Source of the DNA: Sphingobium sp. BYY-5
GTDB lineage: Bacteria; Pseudomonadota; Alphaproteobacteria; Sphingomonadales; Sphingomonadaceae
NCBI RefSeq assembly: GCF_022758885.1
Contig: NZ_JALEBH010000001.1
Coordinates: 930,001-994,000, forward strand
Length of the DNA stretch: 64,000 nucleotides
Direction: 5' to 3'
The first letter of the stretch is position 1; the number at the start of each line of letters is the position of its first letter. Below are positions 1 to 8,468 of the stretch, one piece after another. Below the pieces are notes generated by a model. That model did no database searches. It saw only the letters and a list, made by a program, of their open reading frames with translations, and was not told the origin of the DNA. A program made the position numbers and the translations under genes.

Positions 1-2347
1 CAAGCGCGCAGGCGAGGGCTTCGAGCCGTTCGACCGTGTCGCCGACCGTGCGCCAGGGGGCGTCGTCCAGTTCCGCAAGCCGTTCCGGCCGAGGGCCAGC
101 CCACGGATCACCCAGTCGGCAATCGAGTGGATCGAAGGCAAGCCCAAGATCGTCGGCGATGGTGCGGAGCAGCGATTTGTCCCCCGCGCCATCATAGCCG
201 CGCGGGGTGCGGGCAAGAGCGACCAACAAATCACGGCGCAAACGACCGTCGGGCGAACGGCCGAAGATATGCAGACCGTCACGGATCTGCATTTCCTTGA
301 GTTCGCAGAGATAATTGTCGATCGCGGCGAGCGCGTCCTCCCCTTCGCCGATCGCGCCCGCATCCTGATCCAGCCCATGGCCGCGCGCCAGGTCGATGAT
401 GTCGCGGTGCAGCCGTTCCAGCCGGCGCGGGTCCATCCCGGCGGCGAGATAATATTCGTCGACCAGCGCCTCAAGCTGCTTGAGCGGGCCGTAGCTTTCG
501 GCGCGGGTGAGGGGCGGGGTGAGGTGGTCGATGATGACCGCGCCGATACGCCGCTTGGCCTGCGTGCCTTCACCCGGATCGTTGACGATGAAGGGGTAAA
601 GCTGCGGCATCGGCCCTGCGCAGATTTCCGGGAAACAGGCGCTCGACAGCGACACCGCCTTGCCCGGCAGCCATTCGAGGTTGCCGTGCTTGCCGACATG
701 GGCGACGGCCTGCGCGCCGAACATATGCTCCAGCCAGATATGGAAGGCGAGATAGGCATGGGGCGGCGGCAGCGCCGGGTCGTGATAGCTTTCCTTCGGG
801 TCGATATTATAGCCGCGCGCGGGCTGCACCGCGACGGCGACATGGCCGAAGCGATGGACAGCCAGGCGGAACGCGCCCTCGCGCACGAACGGGTCGTCGG
901 CGGGATCGCCCCAACGGTCGAGCATGGCCTGCCGCGCCTCTTGCGGCAGTCGTTCGAACGCCTTTGCATAGATGTCCAGCGGCAGGCTGGCTTCGGACGG
1001 ACGCGCCAGCGACGAAGGATCGTTGGTCACGCCGCCGGTCATCAGGCGCATCAGCCCTGCGCCCTCTTCGGGGGCATGGCCGACGTCATAGCCGGCTGCC
1101 TTGAGCGCCGACAGGATCGTCGCCGCACTGGCTGGGGTGTCCAGGCCGACGCCATTGCCGATCCGGCCGTCGCGATTGGGATAGTTGGCGAGCACCAGCG
1201 CCACGCGCCGATCCGAAACGGCGGTGCGTCGCAATCCTGCCCAGTTCCAGGCGAGGTTGGCGACGAAGGCCAGCCGGTCGGGCGCAACCTTCGGCACGAT
1301 GATGCCGCATTCGGTACGGCGATCGAATCGTTCCGCCGCCTTGAATGCGACGGCGCGGGTGAAGATGCGGCCGTCCACCTCCGGCAGGGCGACATTCATG
1401 GCAAGGTCGCGTGGGCCAAGGCCGCGCGCGGCCGATGCCCATTTTTCCTCTTCCATCCCGGCGAAGGCGATTTGCAGGATCGGGCAGTCGGCACGTTCGA
1501 GGACGCCGGGCGTGCGGGGTTCACTGGATGAGGACGCCGCGAAGCTCGTGGCGTTAAGGATCACGTCCGGCGCGACCACACCCAGCAGGGCGCCCAGCCA
1601 CTGCGTGGCAAAGGGATCGCGCAGGGAGCGGACATGCGCGGCAGCGACGTTGAAGCCCTTGGCCCGCAGCGCGGCGATGGCCGCATCGACGGCCTCAAGC
1701 GTCCCGGCGATCATGAGAGCGCGATAGAAGAGCAGCAGCGCCACCGGCCGGCTGTCGTCCCAATCCTGCCGAAGCTGGGCGATGCCGGGGCGCTCGACGC
1801 CCGGCAGATAGAGGCCCGCGTCGGCGATCGGCACGGGGTCGTCGGCCTGCCCCACATCATGGCCGATCAGCCGCGCCGCCGTCCGCAGGAAGGCAAGGGC
1901 GTTGGCGGTGCCGCCCTGACGCAGATAGTCGCCGAACCGTTCCAGCATCTCCGGGGGCAAGGTCGACGCACGATCGAGGGCGGGATCGCTATCCTGCCCT
2001 GCGGCTATGGCGGCGAAGGCGATGCCTCTGGCGCGGGCGACGGATGCGATCTCATCGACGCCATAGGGCCAGTAGCTCTTGCCGCCGAGCAATATGACAC
2101 AAACGAAACGGGCCTGCGCGATGACCTTTTCCACATAAAGGTCGACCGAATAGGGGTGGCGAAGCTGGAGCAGGTTGGCGAGGCGGATGCTGGGGCCATC
2201 TTCCGGCAGCATTGCCGCCGCCCCGGCAAAACAGGTCAGTTCGCTGTCCGCCACGGTCAGGATCACGATGTCGCCCGGCGACTGGTCGAGGTCGATCGCC
2301 TCGTCGCCGTTGGAGATCGTTCCGGGGGTGGCGGACAGGAGGTGCAT
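1..2347 (-). CDS. cobN: Cobaltochelatase subunit CobN, N-terminal ~780 residues (runs off window start)
   Basis: CobN is the large subunit of the aerobic ATP-dependent cobaltochelatase (CobNST), which inserts Co2+ into hydrogenobyrinic acid a,c-diamide. Translating the minus strand from the ATG at 2347 gives MHLLSATPGTISNGDEAIDL and stays open to base 1. The frame holds CobN-like stretches such as LLGGKSYWPYGVDEI near residue 90 and IFGRSPDGRLRRDLLVALAR near the cut. The family is usually about 1,100-1,300 residues, so roughly 60% is present. The start overlaps the cobW stop by one base (TGATG), so the two are probably translationally coupled in one operon under the upstream B12 riboswitch. 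Neither CobS nor CobT is visible here. CobN is well supported, though the related magnesium chelatase subunit (BchH/ChlH) shares the fold and is excluded mainly by the cobW/btuB context. Confidence 0.88.
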   Translation of the reverse strand, partial: MHLLSATPGTISNGDEAIDLDQSPGDIVILTVADSELTCFAGAAAMLPEDGPSIRLANLLQLRHPYSVDLYVEKVIAQARFVCVILLGGKSYWPYGVDEIASVARARGIAFAAIAAGQDSDPALDRASTLPPEMLERFGDYLRQGGTANALAFLRTAARLIGHDVGQADDPVPIADAGLYLPGVERPGIAQLRQDWDDSRPVALLLFYRALMIAGTLEAVDAAIAALRAKGFNVAAAHVRSLRDPFATQWLGALLGVVAPDVILNATSFAASSSSEPRTPGVLERADCPILQIAFAGMEEEKWASAARGLGPRDLAMNVALPEVDGRIFTRAVAFKAAERFDRRTECGIIVPKVAPDRLAFVANLAWNWAGLRRTAVSDRRVALVLANYPNRDGRIGNGVGLDTPASAATILSALKAAGYDVGHAPEEGAGLMRLMTGGVTNDPSSLARPSEASLPLDIYAKAFERLPQEARQAMLDRWGDPADDPFVREGAFRLAVHRFGHVAVAVQPARGYNIDPKESYHDPALPPPHAYLAFHIWLEHMFGAQAVAHVGKHGNLEWLPGKAVSLSSACFPEICAGPMPQLYPFIVNDPGEGTQAKRRIGAVIIDHLTPPLTRAESYGPLKQLEALVDEYYLAAGMDPRRLERLHRDIIDLARGHGLDQDAGAIGEGEDALAAIDNYLCELKEMQIRDGLHIFGRSPDGRLRRDLLVALARTPRGYDGAGDKSLLRTIADDLGLAFDPLDCRLGDPWAGPRPERLAELDDAPWRTVGDTVERLEALACAL

Positions 2348-3384
2348 CAGCCGATCAGCGGTGCGATCGCCGCGCGGATCGCGGCCTCGTCCACGCCCTT
2401 CTGGCCGATCACGACCAGCCCGGTGCGGCGCGTTTCCTCCTCGCGCCAGGCGCGGTCGAAGAAATGCTGAATGCGTGGACCGACCGCCTGGACGACCAGG
2501 CGGCTGGGCTTGCCCGCCACCGCCGCCATACCCTTCACGCGCAGCACGTCATGCTCCGCGATCACCGATCCGAGCGCCTCGGTCAGTGCGTTCACATCCG
2601 CGACGTCGCCGCCGGTCAGGACGAAGCTGTCGAAATCATCATGGTCATGGTCCGCGTCGGCACCATCATGGTGCGAGGGGCGCGAATCCAGATCATCCTC
2701 CGCCGCGGCGGTGATGCCCAGAAGCGCGGCGATGTCGACCGCGCCATGGCTGGCGCGCACGATCCGCACGCCGGGGCGGGTTTCGGCATTCACCTGCGCC
2801 TCGACCGCCGTCAGCGTTTCGCCGTCCACCAGATCGGCCTTGTTGAGCACGACCATGTCGGCGCAGCCCAGTTGCTCCTCGAACAATTCCTCCAGCGGCG
2901 ATTCATGATCGAGATTGGGGTCCGCCGCGCGGGCCGCCGCCAATGCCGTTTCATCGGTGGCGAAGCGACCCGCCGCGACCGCATCGGCGTCGATCAGAGC
3001 GATCACGCCGTCCACGGTGGCGCGGGTGCGGATATCGGGCCATTGGAACGCCTTCACCAGCGGCTTGGGCAGCGCCAATCCAGACGTTTCGATGATGATA
3101 TGGTCGGGCGGGCTGGGTCGGTCGAGCAGCTTCTGCATCGTCGGCAGGAAGTCGTCGGCCACGGTGCAGCAGATGCAGCCATTGGCCAGTTCGACGATAT
3201 CGTCCTCCGGGCAGGCTTCATCGTTGCAGCCCCGGACGAGATCGCCATCCACGCCGACATCGCCGAATTCGTTGATGATGAGCGCCAGCCGGCGCCCTTT
3301 GGCATTTTGCAGCAGATGGCGGATGAGCGTGGTCTTGCCCGCGCCCAGGAAGCCGGTGATGACGGTGGTAGGAATCTTGCTCAC
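2347..3384 (-). CDS. cobW: CobW-type GTPase metallochaperone (COG0523)
   Basis: A 345-residue G3E-family P-loop GTPase. Visible are a Walker A motif GFLGAGKTT (residues 11-19), the metal-site signature CICC (70-73) that defines the COG0523 family, NKAD (181-184) for guanine recognition, and a His/Asp-rich tract HHDGADADHDHDD (about 238-250) typical of metal-delivering members. CobW proteins are thought to supply Co2+ to cobaltochelatase. Here the gene sits between btuB (62 bp upstream) and cobN (one-base overlap), so Co2+ delivery to CobN is a good inference. A zinc chaperone role (ZigA/YeiR type) is the main alternative from sequence alone, but the neighbours argue against it. Confidence 0.93.
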   Translation of the reverse strand: MSKIPTTVITGFLGAGKTTLIRHLLQNAKGRRLALIINEFGDVGVDGDLVRGCNDEACPEDDIVELANGCICCTVADDFLPTMQKLLDRPSPPDHIIIETSGLALPKPLVKAFQWPDIRTRATVDGVIALIDADAVAAGRFATDETALAAARAADPNLDHESPLEELFEEQLGCADMVVLNKADLVDGETLTAVEAQVNAETRPGVRIVRASHGAVDIAALLGITAAAEDDLDSRPSHHDGADADHDHDDFDSFVLTGGDVADVNALTEALGSVIAEHDVLRVKGMAAVAGKPSRLVVQAVGPRIQHFFDRAWREEETRRTGLVVIGQKGVDEAAIRAAIAPLIG

Positions 3385-3446
3385 GCGTCTTCTCCCAAGG
3401 AGGTGGATAGGGGACGCGCGACATCGTGCCGCGCGCCGGTCTGGTG

Positions 3447-5372
3447 TCAGAAGGTCAGGCGAACGCCGCCATAGGCAGCGCGCCCGGCGGTGGCGAAGCT
3501 GAACACTTCCTCATATTTCTCGTTGGTGAGGTTCTCGACACGGCCGAACAGCGCCACGTTGCGCGCCAGCTTGTAGTCGAGGCTGAAGTTCACCAGCACA
3601 TATTCCCGCATCGACATAGTGACGGGGATGTAGCTGGGATCGGTATAGGCCGTGTCGGTCGCCCGGCCGTTGTAGCGGATCGTCAGCGTGCCTGCAAAGC
3701 GCTGGTCGGCGCTGCTCACCGTCGTATTGAAGCTGGCGATATGCCGGGGCCGACGGATTTCGCGGACGCCATCCTCCTTCGCGTTGAGCCAGGTGTAGGC
3801 GAGGTCGAAGCGCAATTGCGGCAGCGGCTGAGCGCTCACGAACGCCTCGATGCCATGCTGGTTGCTCTTCGTGTCCCGGTTGGCGGGTGTCGCGACGAAG
3901 TCCGGGGCGGGATAGCTGGTGTAAATCTCATCCTTCAGCCTTGAATCGAACCAGGTCGCGCCGATGGTCGCCCAACCGCCGACACTTTGCTCAAGCCCGG
4001 CTTCCCAGCCTTCCGACTTTTCCGGCTTCAAGTTCGGATTGCCGATATATTGACCATCCATATAGCCGTAGAGTTCGTAATAGCCGGGATTCTTGACGCC
4101 CGTACCATAGGCGGCGCGGACACGCGTTCCGGTCGGCAGCGCGTAGCTGCCCTGGACGCGCCAGGTGGTGGTGTCCTGAAAGCGGTTATTGTCGTCGTAA
4201 CGCACCGACCCGCCCAGCGAGAGCGCGCCGGCCGTCATCTCATATTGCCCGACCAGCCCGATATTGTCGGTATGCCGCCTGCCCATGAAGGCAAAGCTCG
4301 AAAGGTTCCGGAAACTCTCCCGCTCCACATCGATCGCGCCGGTGATGCGGTGCGTCACCGCTTCCGTGCCGAGGGTCAGGCTGGAAGAGAGGGAGCCTTT
4401 GTAGCGGCGACCCTTGTCACCATAGTCGAAGCCAAAGGCGTTATAGCCCTTGCGCGTCGTATCGGCGAACTGGCCCGACAGCGTGCTGATCCATCGCCCG
4501 TCCAGCCCGGTAAGCTGCGCCGATAGCAGGCCATAGAGCGCTTCGTTGCGATAACGGACACCGGGGCTGTCGACCGTGTAACCGAACAGAGGGCTGGTGG
4601 GATCGAACTCGCTGTTGTTGGTGTCGGCCTTGGTCAGGCTGTAGCGCAGCACGCCCGTCAGCTTGACGGCGTCGGTCGGCGTCCAGTTGACCTTGCTGGT
4701 CGCGCCCAGGCTTTGGGAGCCGATGTCCCGGTTGCCGCCGCGCGCGGTGGGATAGCCGTCCGTGTCATAATAAGAGGCGGACAGGGCGTAGTCGAAGCCG
4801 TCGCTGGCGCCCGCCACGCGCGCGGCGCTGCTGACCGTGCCGAAGGAACCGCCCTCGATCCGTCCGCTGATGCCCGGCGCCTCGCGACCCGACAGGGTGA
4901 TATAATTGACCACGCCGCCGATCGCGTCGGAACCGTAGAGCGAGGATTGCTGGCCGCGCAGCACCTCGATCCGGGCGGCGGGATCGGCGATCAGCGTGCC
5001 GAAATCAAATTCGCCATAATAGGGATCGGCGGCCTCGATACCATCGATCAGCACCAGAACATGATTGGCTTCGCTGCCGCGCAGGCGGATTTGCGTCTGG
5101 CCGCCGACTCCGCCGATCCGGCTGATGGCGATGCCGGGCACGTCGCGCAGCACGTCGGACACGATGCGCGTCTGCCGCGCTTCCAGCGTGGCGGCGTCGA
5201 TCACGGTGACGGACGCGCCGAGCTGGCTGGCCTTCACCCCTTCGCCGGAACGGGAGGCGGTGACGAGGATCTCATCGCCGGGGCGCGTGCCGGGTTCCGT
5301 TTCGGGCGCCTGAGCCAGGGCAGGCGTCGCCGCTGCCAGGGCCAATAGGGAAATAGTCTTTACAGTCTTCAT
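3447..5372 (-). CDS. btuB: TonB-dependent vitamin B12 receptor BtuB
   Basis: Outer-membrane receptor for TonB-driven uptake of cobalamin or cobinamide, 641 residues. It starts with a Sec signal peptide (MKTVKTISLLALAAATPALA, cleaved near residue 21), has a TonB box DEILVTA (33-39), then a plug domain (VLRDVPGIAIS near 74-84, LRGSEANHVLVLIDGIE near 97-113), a long beta-barrel and a C-terminal aromatic residue (RLTF). An open frame continues upstream to 5747, but that part is the riboswitch leader; the signal peptide fixes the start at 5372. The B12 riboswitch in its leader and the cobW-cobN genes behind it make B12 the likely ligand. Its ribosome binding site lies in a small hairpin (see the separate entry). 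Confidence 0.92.
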   Translation of the reverse strand: MKTVKTISLLALAAATPALAQAPETEPGTRPGDEILVTASRSGEGVKASQLGASVTVIDAATLEARQTRIVSDVLRDVPGIAISRIGGVGGQTQIRLRGSEANHVLVLIDGIEAADPYYGEFDFGTLIADPAARIEVLRGQQSSLYGSDAIGGVVNYITLSGREAPGISGRIEGGSFGTVSSAARVAGASDGFDYALSASYYDTDGYPTARGGNRDIGSQSLGATSKVNWTPTDAVKLTGVLRYSLTKADTNNSEFDPTSPLFGYTVDSPGVRYRNEALYGLLSAQLTGLDGRWISTLSGQFADTTRKGYNAFGFDYGDKGRRYKGSLSSSLTLGTEAVTHRITGAIDVERESFRNLSSFAFMGRRHTDNIGLVGQYEMTAGALSLGGSVRYDDNNRFQDTTTWRVQGSYALPTGTRVRAAYGTGVKNPGYYELYGYMDGQYIGNPNLKPEKSEGWEAGLEQSVGGWATIGATWFDSRLKDEIYTSYPAPDFVATPANRDTKSNQHGIEAFVSAQPLPQLRFDLAYTWLNAKEDGVREIRRPRHIASFNTTVSSADQRFAGTLTIRYNGRATDTAYTDPSYIPVTMSMREYVLVNFSLDYKLARNVALFGRVENLTNEKYEEVFSFATAGRAAYGGVRLTF

Positions 5373-5388
5373 CGGAGAGCCCCCTCCG
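5373..5388 (-). promoter_or_regulatory. Hairpin burying the btuB ribosome binding site
   Basis: Directly before the btuB ATG the minus strand reads CGGAG-GGGGCT-CTCCG, a perfect 5-bp stem with a 6-base loop. The purine-rich Shine-Dalgarno candidate (GGAGGGGG) forms the left arm and loop. This fits a sequestering stem of the kind used by translational B12 riboswitches. The structure is seen in the sequence; its role as expression platform is inferred. Confidence 0.55.
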
Positions 5389-5560
5389 AACGCCGGCAAC
5401 GAAGGCAGGGCCTGCCGAACGCGCAACGCGATCGACCGGCGCATGGTGGCGGACTGGCGTTGTTGCGCCCGCATACCCCGCGCCGAAGCGGCCCCGGCCG
5501 CTTGGTCGTCGCTCGACGGACATTCTCCGTGCCCTGGTCTCTCCCTGGACCTGGGACAAT

Positions 5561-5775
5561 GAGCGACCCACGCTGGCTGGTCTCCTGGCTCGCGGGTCGT
5601 CGCTTGATGCACACCTTCCCAGGGTCTCCCCCAGTGGCTGTCCCGGCCTGTTCCGGAACCTGTGCATCGCGCTCGCCGCTTACAGTTGCAGGGACAGCCC
5701 TGGATTTGCCGGCTCTTGTTAAGCCGCCTCACCATGTTCCCATTCAAGCCCCTCGCGGGGCACCGACGCGGTCAT
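5561..5775 (-). promoter_or_regulatory. Cobalamin (B12) riboswitch
   Basis: The minus strand holds the conserved cobalamin aptamer elements in the right order. The 5' GGTGCCCCGCGAGGGGC...AATGGGAA element is near 5764-5736, CCTGCAACTGTAAG at 5694-5681, GCCACTG at 5638-5632, and the B12 box GAGCCAGGAGACCAGCC at 5591-5575, which fits the published consensus rAGYCMGgAgaCCkGCC. It lies about 190 nt upstream of the btuB start. When adenosylcobalamin is abundant it should shut off btuB and, if they are co-transcribed, cobW and cobN. The outer boundaries are approximate because the P1 helix was not folded computationally. Confidence 0.95.
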
Positions 5776-5933
5776 GGAGAACAGATATTCCCCACCATCA
5801 TGCCCATAACGCGCCGCACCATTTTGGCAATGTGCTTTCGTCCGGCGCCTCTGTCGGGGGGAAGAGGGATGCTGCCCTTTCCATTTGCAAAGACGGTGAA
5901 AAACAACAAAGGGGGCGCATCAAGGGGAGCGCC
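5776..5933. promoter_or_regulatory. Divergent promoter region between the two TonB receptor genes
   Basis: The 560 bp between btuB and the plus-strand receptor are accounted for by the btuB leader and riboswitch (5373-5775) and this shared promoter segment. No second riboswitch was found for the plus-strand gene. A weak sigma70-like candidate for btuB on the minus strand is TTGCCA, 16 bases, TATGGG (about 5829-5802). On the plus strand an AAGGGGAG ribosome binding site (5922-5929) precedes the ATG at 5934. Promoter positions are guesses from base pattern only. Confidence 0.35.
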
Positions 5934-7949
5934 ATGAAGAAGCAGCTATTGTCCGCCATCCTGTTGGCCGTGCCAGCCACCGCCTGGGCTGAAGCGCCCG
6001 ACGATGCGCCGTCCATCGTGGTGACGGGGGCGGGGCTGGACCTGCCGCCGGGCACGCCGGTCTATGGGTCGGTGGTGATCGACCGGCAGCGGCTGATGGA
6101 CAGTGCTTCAGGCCGGATCGAGAGCGTGCTGGGCGATGTCGCGGGTTTCCAGCAGTTCCGCCGGTCAGACAGCCGGTCGTCCAACCCGTCCAATCAGGGG
6201 GCGACCTTGCGCGCGCTGGGCGGCAATGCGTCAAGCCGTACGCTGATGCTGCTCGACGGCGTGCCGATCGCCGATCCCTTTTTCGGCTATATCCCGTTCA
6301 GCGCGCTTGCGCCCGAGCGACTGTCGGTGGTTCGCGTGACGCGGGGCGGGGGCATCGGCGCTTTCGGCGCGGGAGCGGTCGCCGGCACCATCGAAATGGC
6401 GAGCGCGACGCGCGACCAGTTGCCCGACATCGCGGCCAGCGCCTTCTATGGCAGTCGCGATTCGACGGAGGTATCTGCCGGGCTGACCCAGGATCTGGGC
6501 GGCGGTTATGTCTCGCTGTCGGGCCGGTGGGACCGGGGCGACGGATTCGAGACAACCCCGAAGGACCAGCGCAACGCCGCCACCGTGCCCGCCGCCTATG
6601 ATGGCTGGTCGACCAATTTGCGCGCGGTCGCACCGATCAGCCCCACCTCCGAACTGCAATTCCGCGCGACCCTGTTCGAGGATAACCGCACGCTGCGCTT
6701 CCGCGGCGCGGACAGCATGAGTCAGGGACAGGACGCCAGCATCCGCTACATATCCCGCGGCCCATGGCAGGTCGATGCGCTCGCCTATGTGCAGGCGCGA
6801 AACTTCTCCAATATCGTCATATCCTCGTCCAGCTTTCGCAAGTCGCTGGACCAGCGCAACACGCCCTCGACCGGCCTGGGCGGCAAGATCGAGCTGCGGC
6901 CGCCGGTCGGTGACGATCATGTGTTGCGCATCGGCGCCGATACCCGCTTTGCGACCGGCGACATGTATGAGGATGCCTATAACGCCAATATCGCCAGCAA
7001 TCCGCGCACCTTCCTGCGCCATGCCGGTGGCGATCAATGGACCACGGGCATCTTCGCTGAAGATGACTGGACGCCTGAAGGTTTGGGGGGAAAGCTGATC
7101 CTGACCGGCGGCGCGCGGGCGGATCGCTGGACGATCCGCAACGGCTTTTACCGGGAAGTGAGCGCCACCACCGGCGCAGCGACGGGCAGCGACTATGCCG
7201 ACCGATCCGACTGGGAAGTATCCGGGCGGGTCGGCGCGCTCTACCGGGCAAGCGATGCGCTGGCGTTGCGGGCGGCGGCCTATAGCGGTTTCCGCCTGCC
7301 GACGCTCAATGAGCTATATCGCCCCTTCGTGGTCTTCCCGATCACGACTAGGGCCAATGCAGCGTTGACACCGGAAAAGCTGAAAGGCGCGGAGGCCGGC
7401 ATCGACCTGACCCCGGTGGAAGGGGTCAGCCTGTCCGCGACTGCCTTTTACAACCGGCTGGACGACGCCATCGCGAATGTGACGATCGCGCCCAACATCC
7501 GTGAACGGCGGAATGTCGACCGGATCGTCGTCAAGGGGATCGAACTGACCGCAGCGGCGGCGATGGGCGATTTCCGCCTGTCCGCCTCCTATGCCTATAG
7601 CCATAGCACGGTCCACGCGCCCGGTGCCGCCTTCGACGGTTTTACCCCGGCGCAAAGCCCGCGCCATGCCGCCAGCGCGACGCTTGCCTGGGCGCCGCAA
7701 CAGGGGCCGTCATTGTCGGCGACGCTGCGCTATGTGGCGGATCAATATGAGGACGACCTGCAAAGCGACGTGCTGCCCGATGCGCTGACGCTCGACACCA
7801 TTGCGCGCCTGCCAGTGGGCCATGGTGTGACCCTGGTCGCGCGCGGCGAAAATCTGTTCGATGCGGAAATCGTCACCCGCAACGCCGGTGGATCGATCGA
7901 CCTTGGCACACCACGCACGCTCTGGATCGGCGTCAGCTTCCGCCATTGA
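5934..7949 (+). CDS. TonB-dependent receptor, substrate unknown
   Basis: A 671-residue outer-membrane receptor. The start at 5934 is chosen because it opens a signal peptide (MKKQLLSAILLAVPATAWAE) and follows a good ribosome binding site; the longer frame upstream overlaps the riboswitch antisense. A TonB-box-like segment SIVVTGAG (about 26-33) precedes a plug domain (GDVAGFQQFRRSD, LRALGGNASSRTLMLLDGVP) and a barrel that includes the typical SGFRLPTLNELYRP element. It is divergent from btuB and could serve cobalamin, cobalt or an iron chelate. The sequence does not decide which, and no biosynthetic or ABC-transporter partner lies beside it. Confidence 0.88.
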   Translation: MKKQLLSAILLAVPATAWAEAPDDAPSIVVTGAGLDLPPGTPVYGSVVIDRQRLMDSASGRIESVLGDVAGFQQFRRSDSRSSNPSNQGATLRALGGNASSRTLMLLDGVPIADPFFGYIPFSALAPERLSVVRVTRGGGIGAFGAGAVAGTIEMASATRDQLPDIAASAFYGSRDSTEVSAGLTQDLGGGYVSLSGRWDRGDGFETTPKDQRNAATVPAAYDGWSTNLRAVAPISPTSELQFRATLFEDNRTLRFRGADSMSQGQDASIRYISRGPWQVDALAYVQARNFSNIVISSSSFRKSLDQRNTPSTGLGGKIELRPPVGDDHVLRIGADTRFATGDMYEDAYNANIASNPRTFLRHAGGDQWTTGIFAEDDWTPEGLGGKLILTGGARADRWTIRNGFYREVSATTGAATGSDYADRSDWEVSGRVGALYRASDALALRAAAYSGFRLPTLNELYRPFVVFPITTRANAALTPEKLKGAEAGIDLTPVEGVSLSATAFYNRLDDAIANVTIAPNIRERRNVDRIVVKGIELTAAAAMGDFRLSASYAYSHSTVHAPGAAFDGFTPAQSPRHAASATLAWAPQQGPSLSATLRYVADQYEDDLQSDVLPDALTLDTIARLPVGHGVTLVARGENLFDAEIVTRNAGGSIDLGTPRTLWIGVSFRH

Positions 7950-7959
7950 CCCATGACAG

Positions 7960-8400
7960 CTAACCGGCGGCGTAGAGATCGAGCGGGCGACCAAGGTCCG
8001 TGTGCGCCTGCGCCACGGCCTGAAGGCAGGTCAGCGCGCCCAGCGCATGGTCGTTGCCCAGCAATTTGCTGACCCGGTCATAGGCGGCATTGGGATCGCG
8101 CAGCGCTTCGCTGGTTGCGTACATCATCAGCGCCTCGTCGGCGGTCATGCGGGCGCAGCAGCAGGGGGCGACCAATATCTTGCGGCTCGACGCACGGGCC
8201 AGTTCCAGCATCATGGCTCGCATCAGCACCAGGGGACGCCGATAGCTGCGGCCGAACGCGCCCAGCATGGCGTTGGCGGCATGGGCGTCATTGACCCCGG
8301 CGGTCGCCATGCGGCGCATCACGAACAGGAAGAGACGATTGCCATAGCCGCCCGGAATGGGACGGGGCAGGTCGAGGGGGGAGGTCTCTCCATAAGCCAT
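7960..8400 (-). CDS. Conserved small protein with CCC motif (DUF6628-like)
   Basis: A 146-residue protein without signal peptide or clear membrane segment. The N-terminal half is Arg-rich and helical (RLFLFVMRRMATAGVNDAHAA, then RRPLVLMRAMMLELARASS). The centre carries VAPCCCARMTADE with three consecutive cysteines at residues 80-82, and the C-terminal part is predicted helical. It resembles uncharacterised proteins I associate with Sphingomonadales (DUF6628), but that assignment is from memory. The cysteine triplet could bind a metal or take part in disulphide chemistry; no function is known to me. It is convergent with the upstream TonB receptor (10 bp gap) and stands alone downstream of folC with a 68 bp gap. 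Confidence 0.72.
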   Translation of the reverse strand: MAYGETSPLDLPRPIPGGYGNRLFLFVMRRMATAGVNDAHAANAMLGAFGRSYRRPLVLMRAMMLELARASSRKILVAPCCCARMTADEALMMYATSEALRDPNAAYDRVSKLLGNDHALGALTCLQAVAQAHTDLGRPLDLYAAG

Positions 8401-8468
8401 AGAATCGCGCCTTCTGCGTTGGTCGGGTAACGCATAGTACGCTATTGCGAGTCAGTCGCAAGTATTAT

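Noticed and set aside
269..1531. A 420-codon open frame opposite cobN
   Set aside because: The minus strand reads as continuous CobN to the window edge, so this frame is only its shadow.
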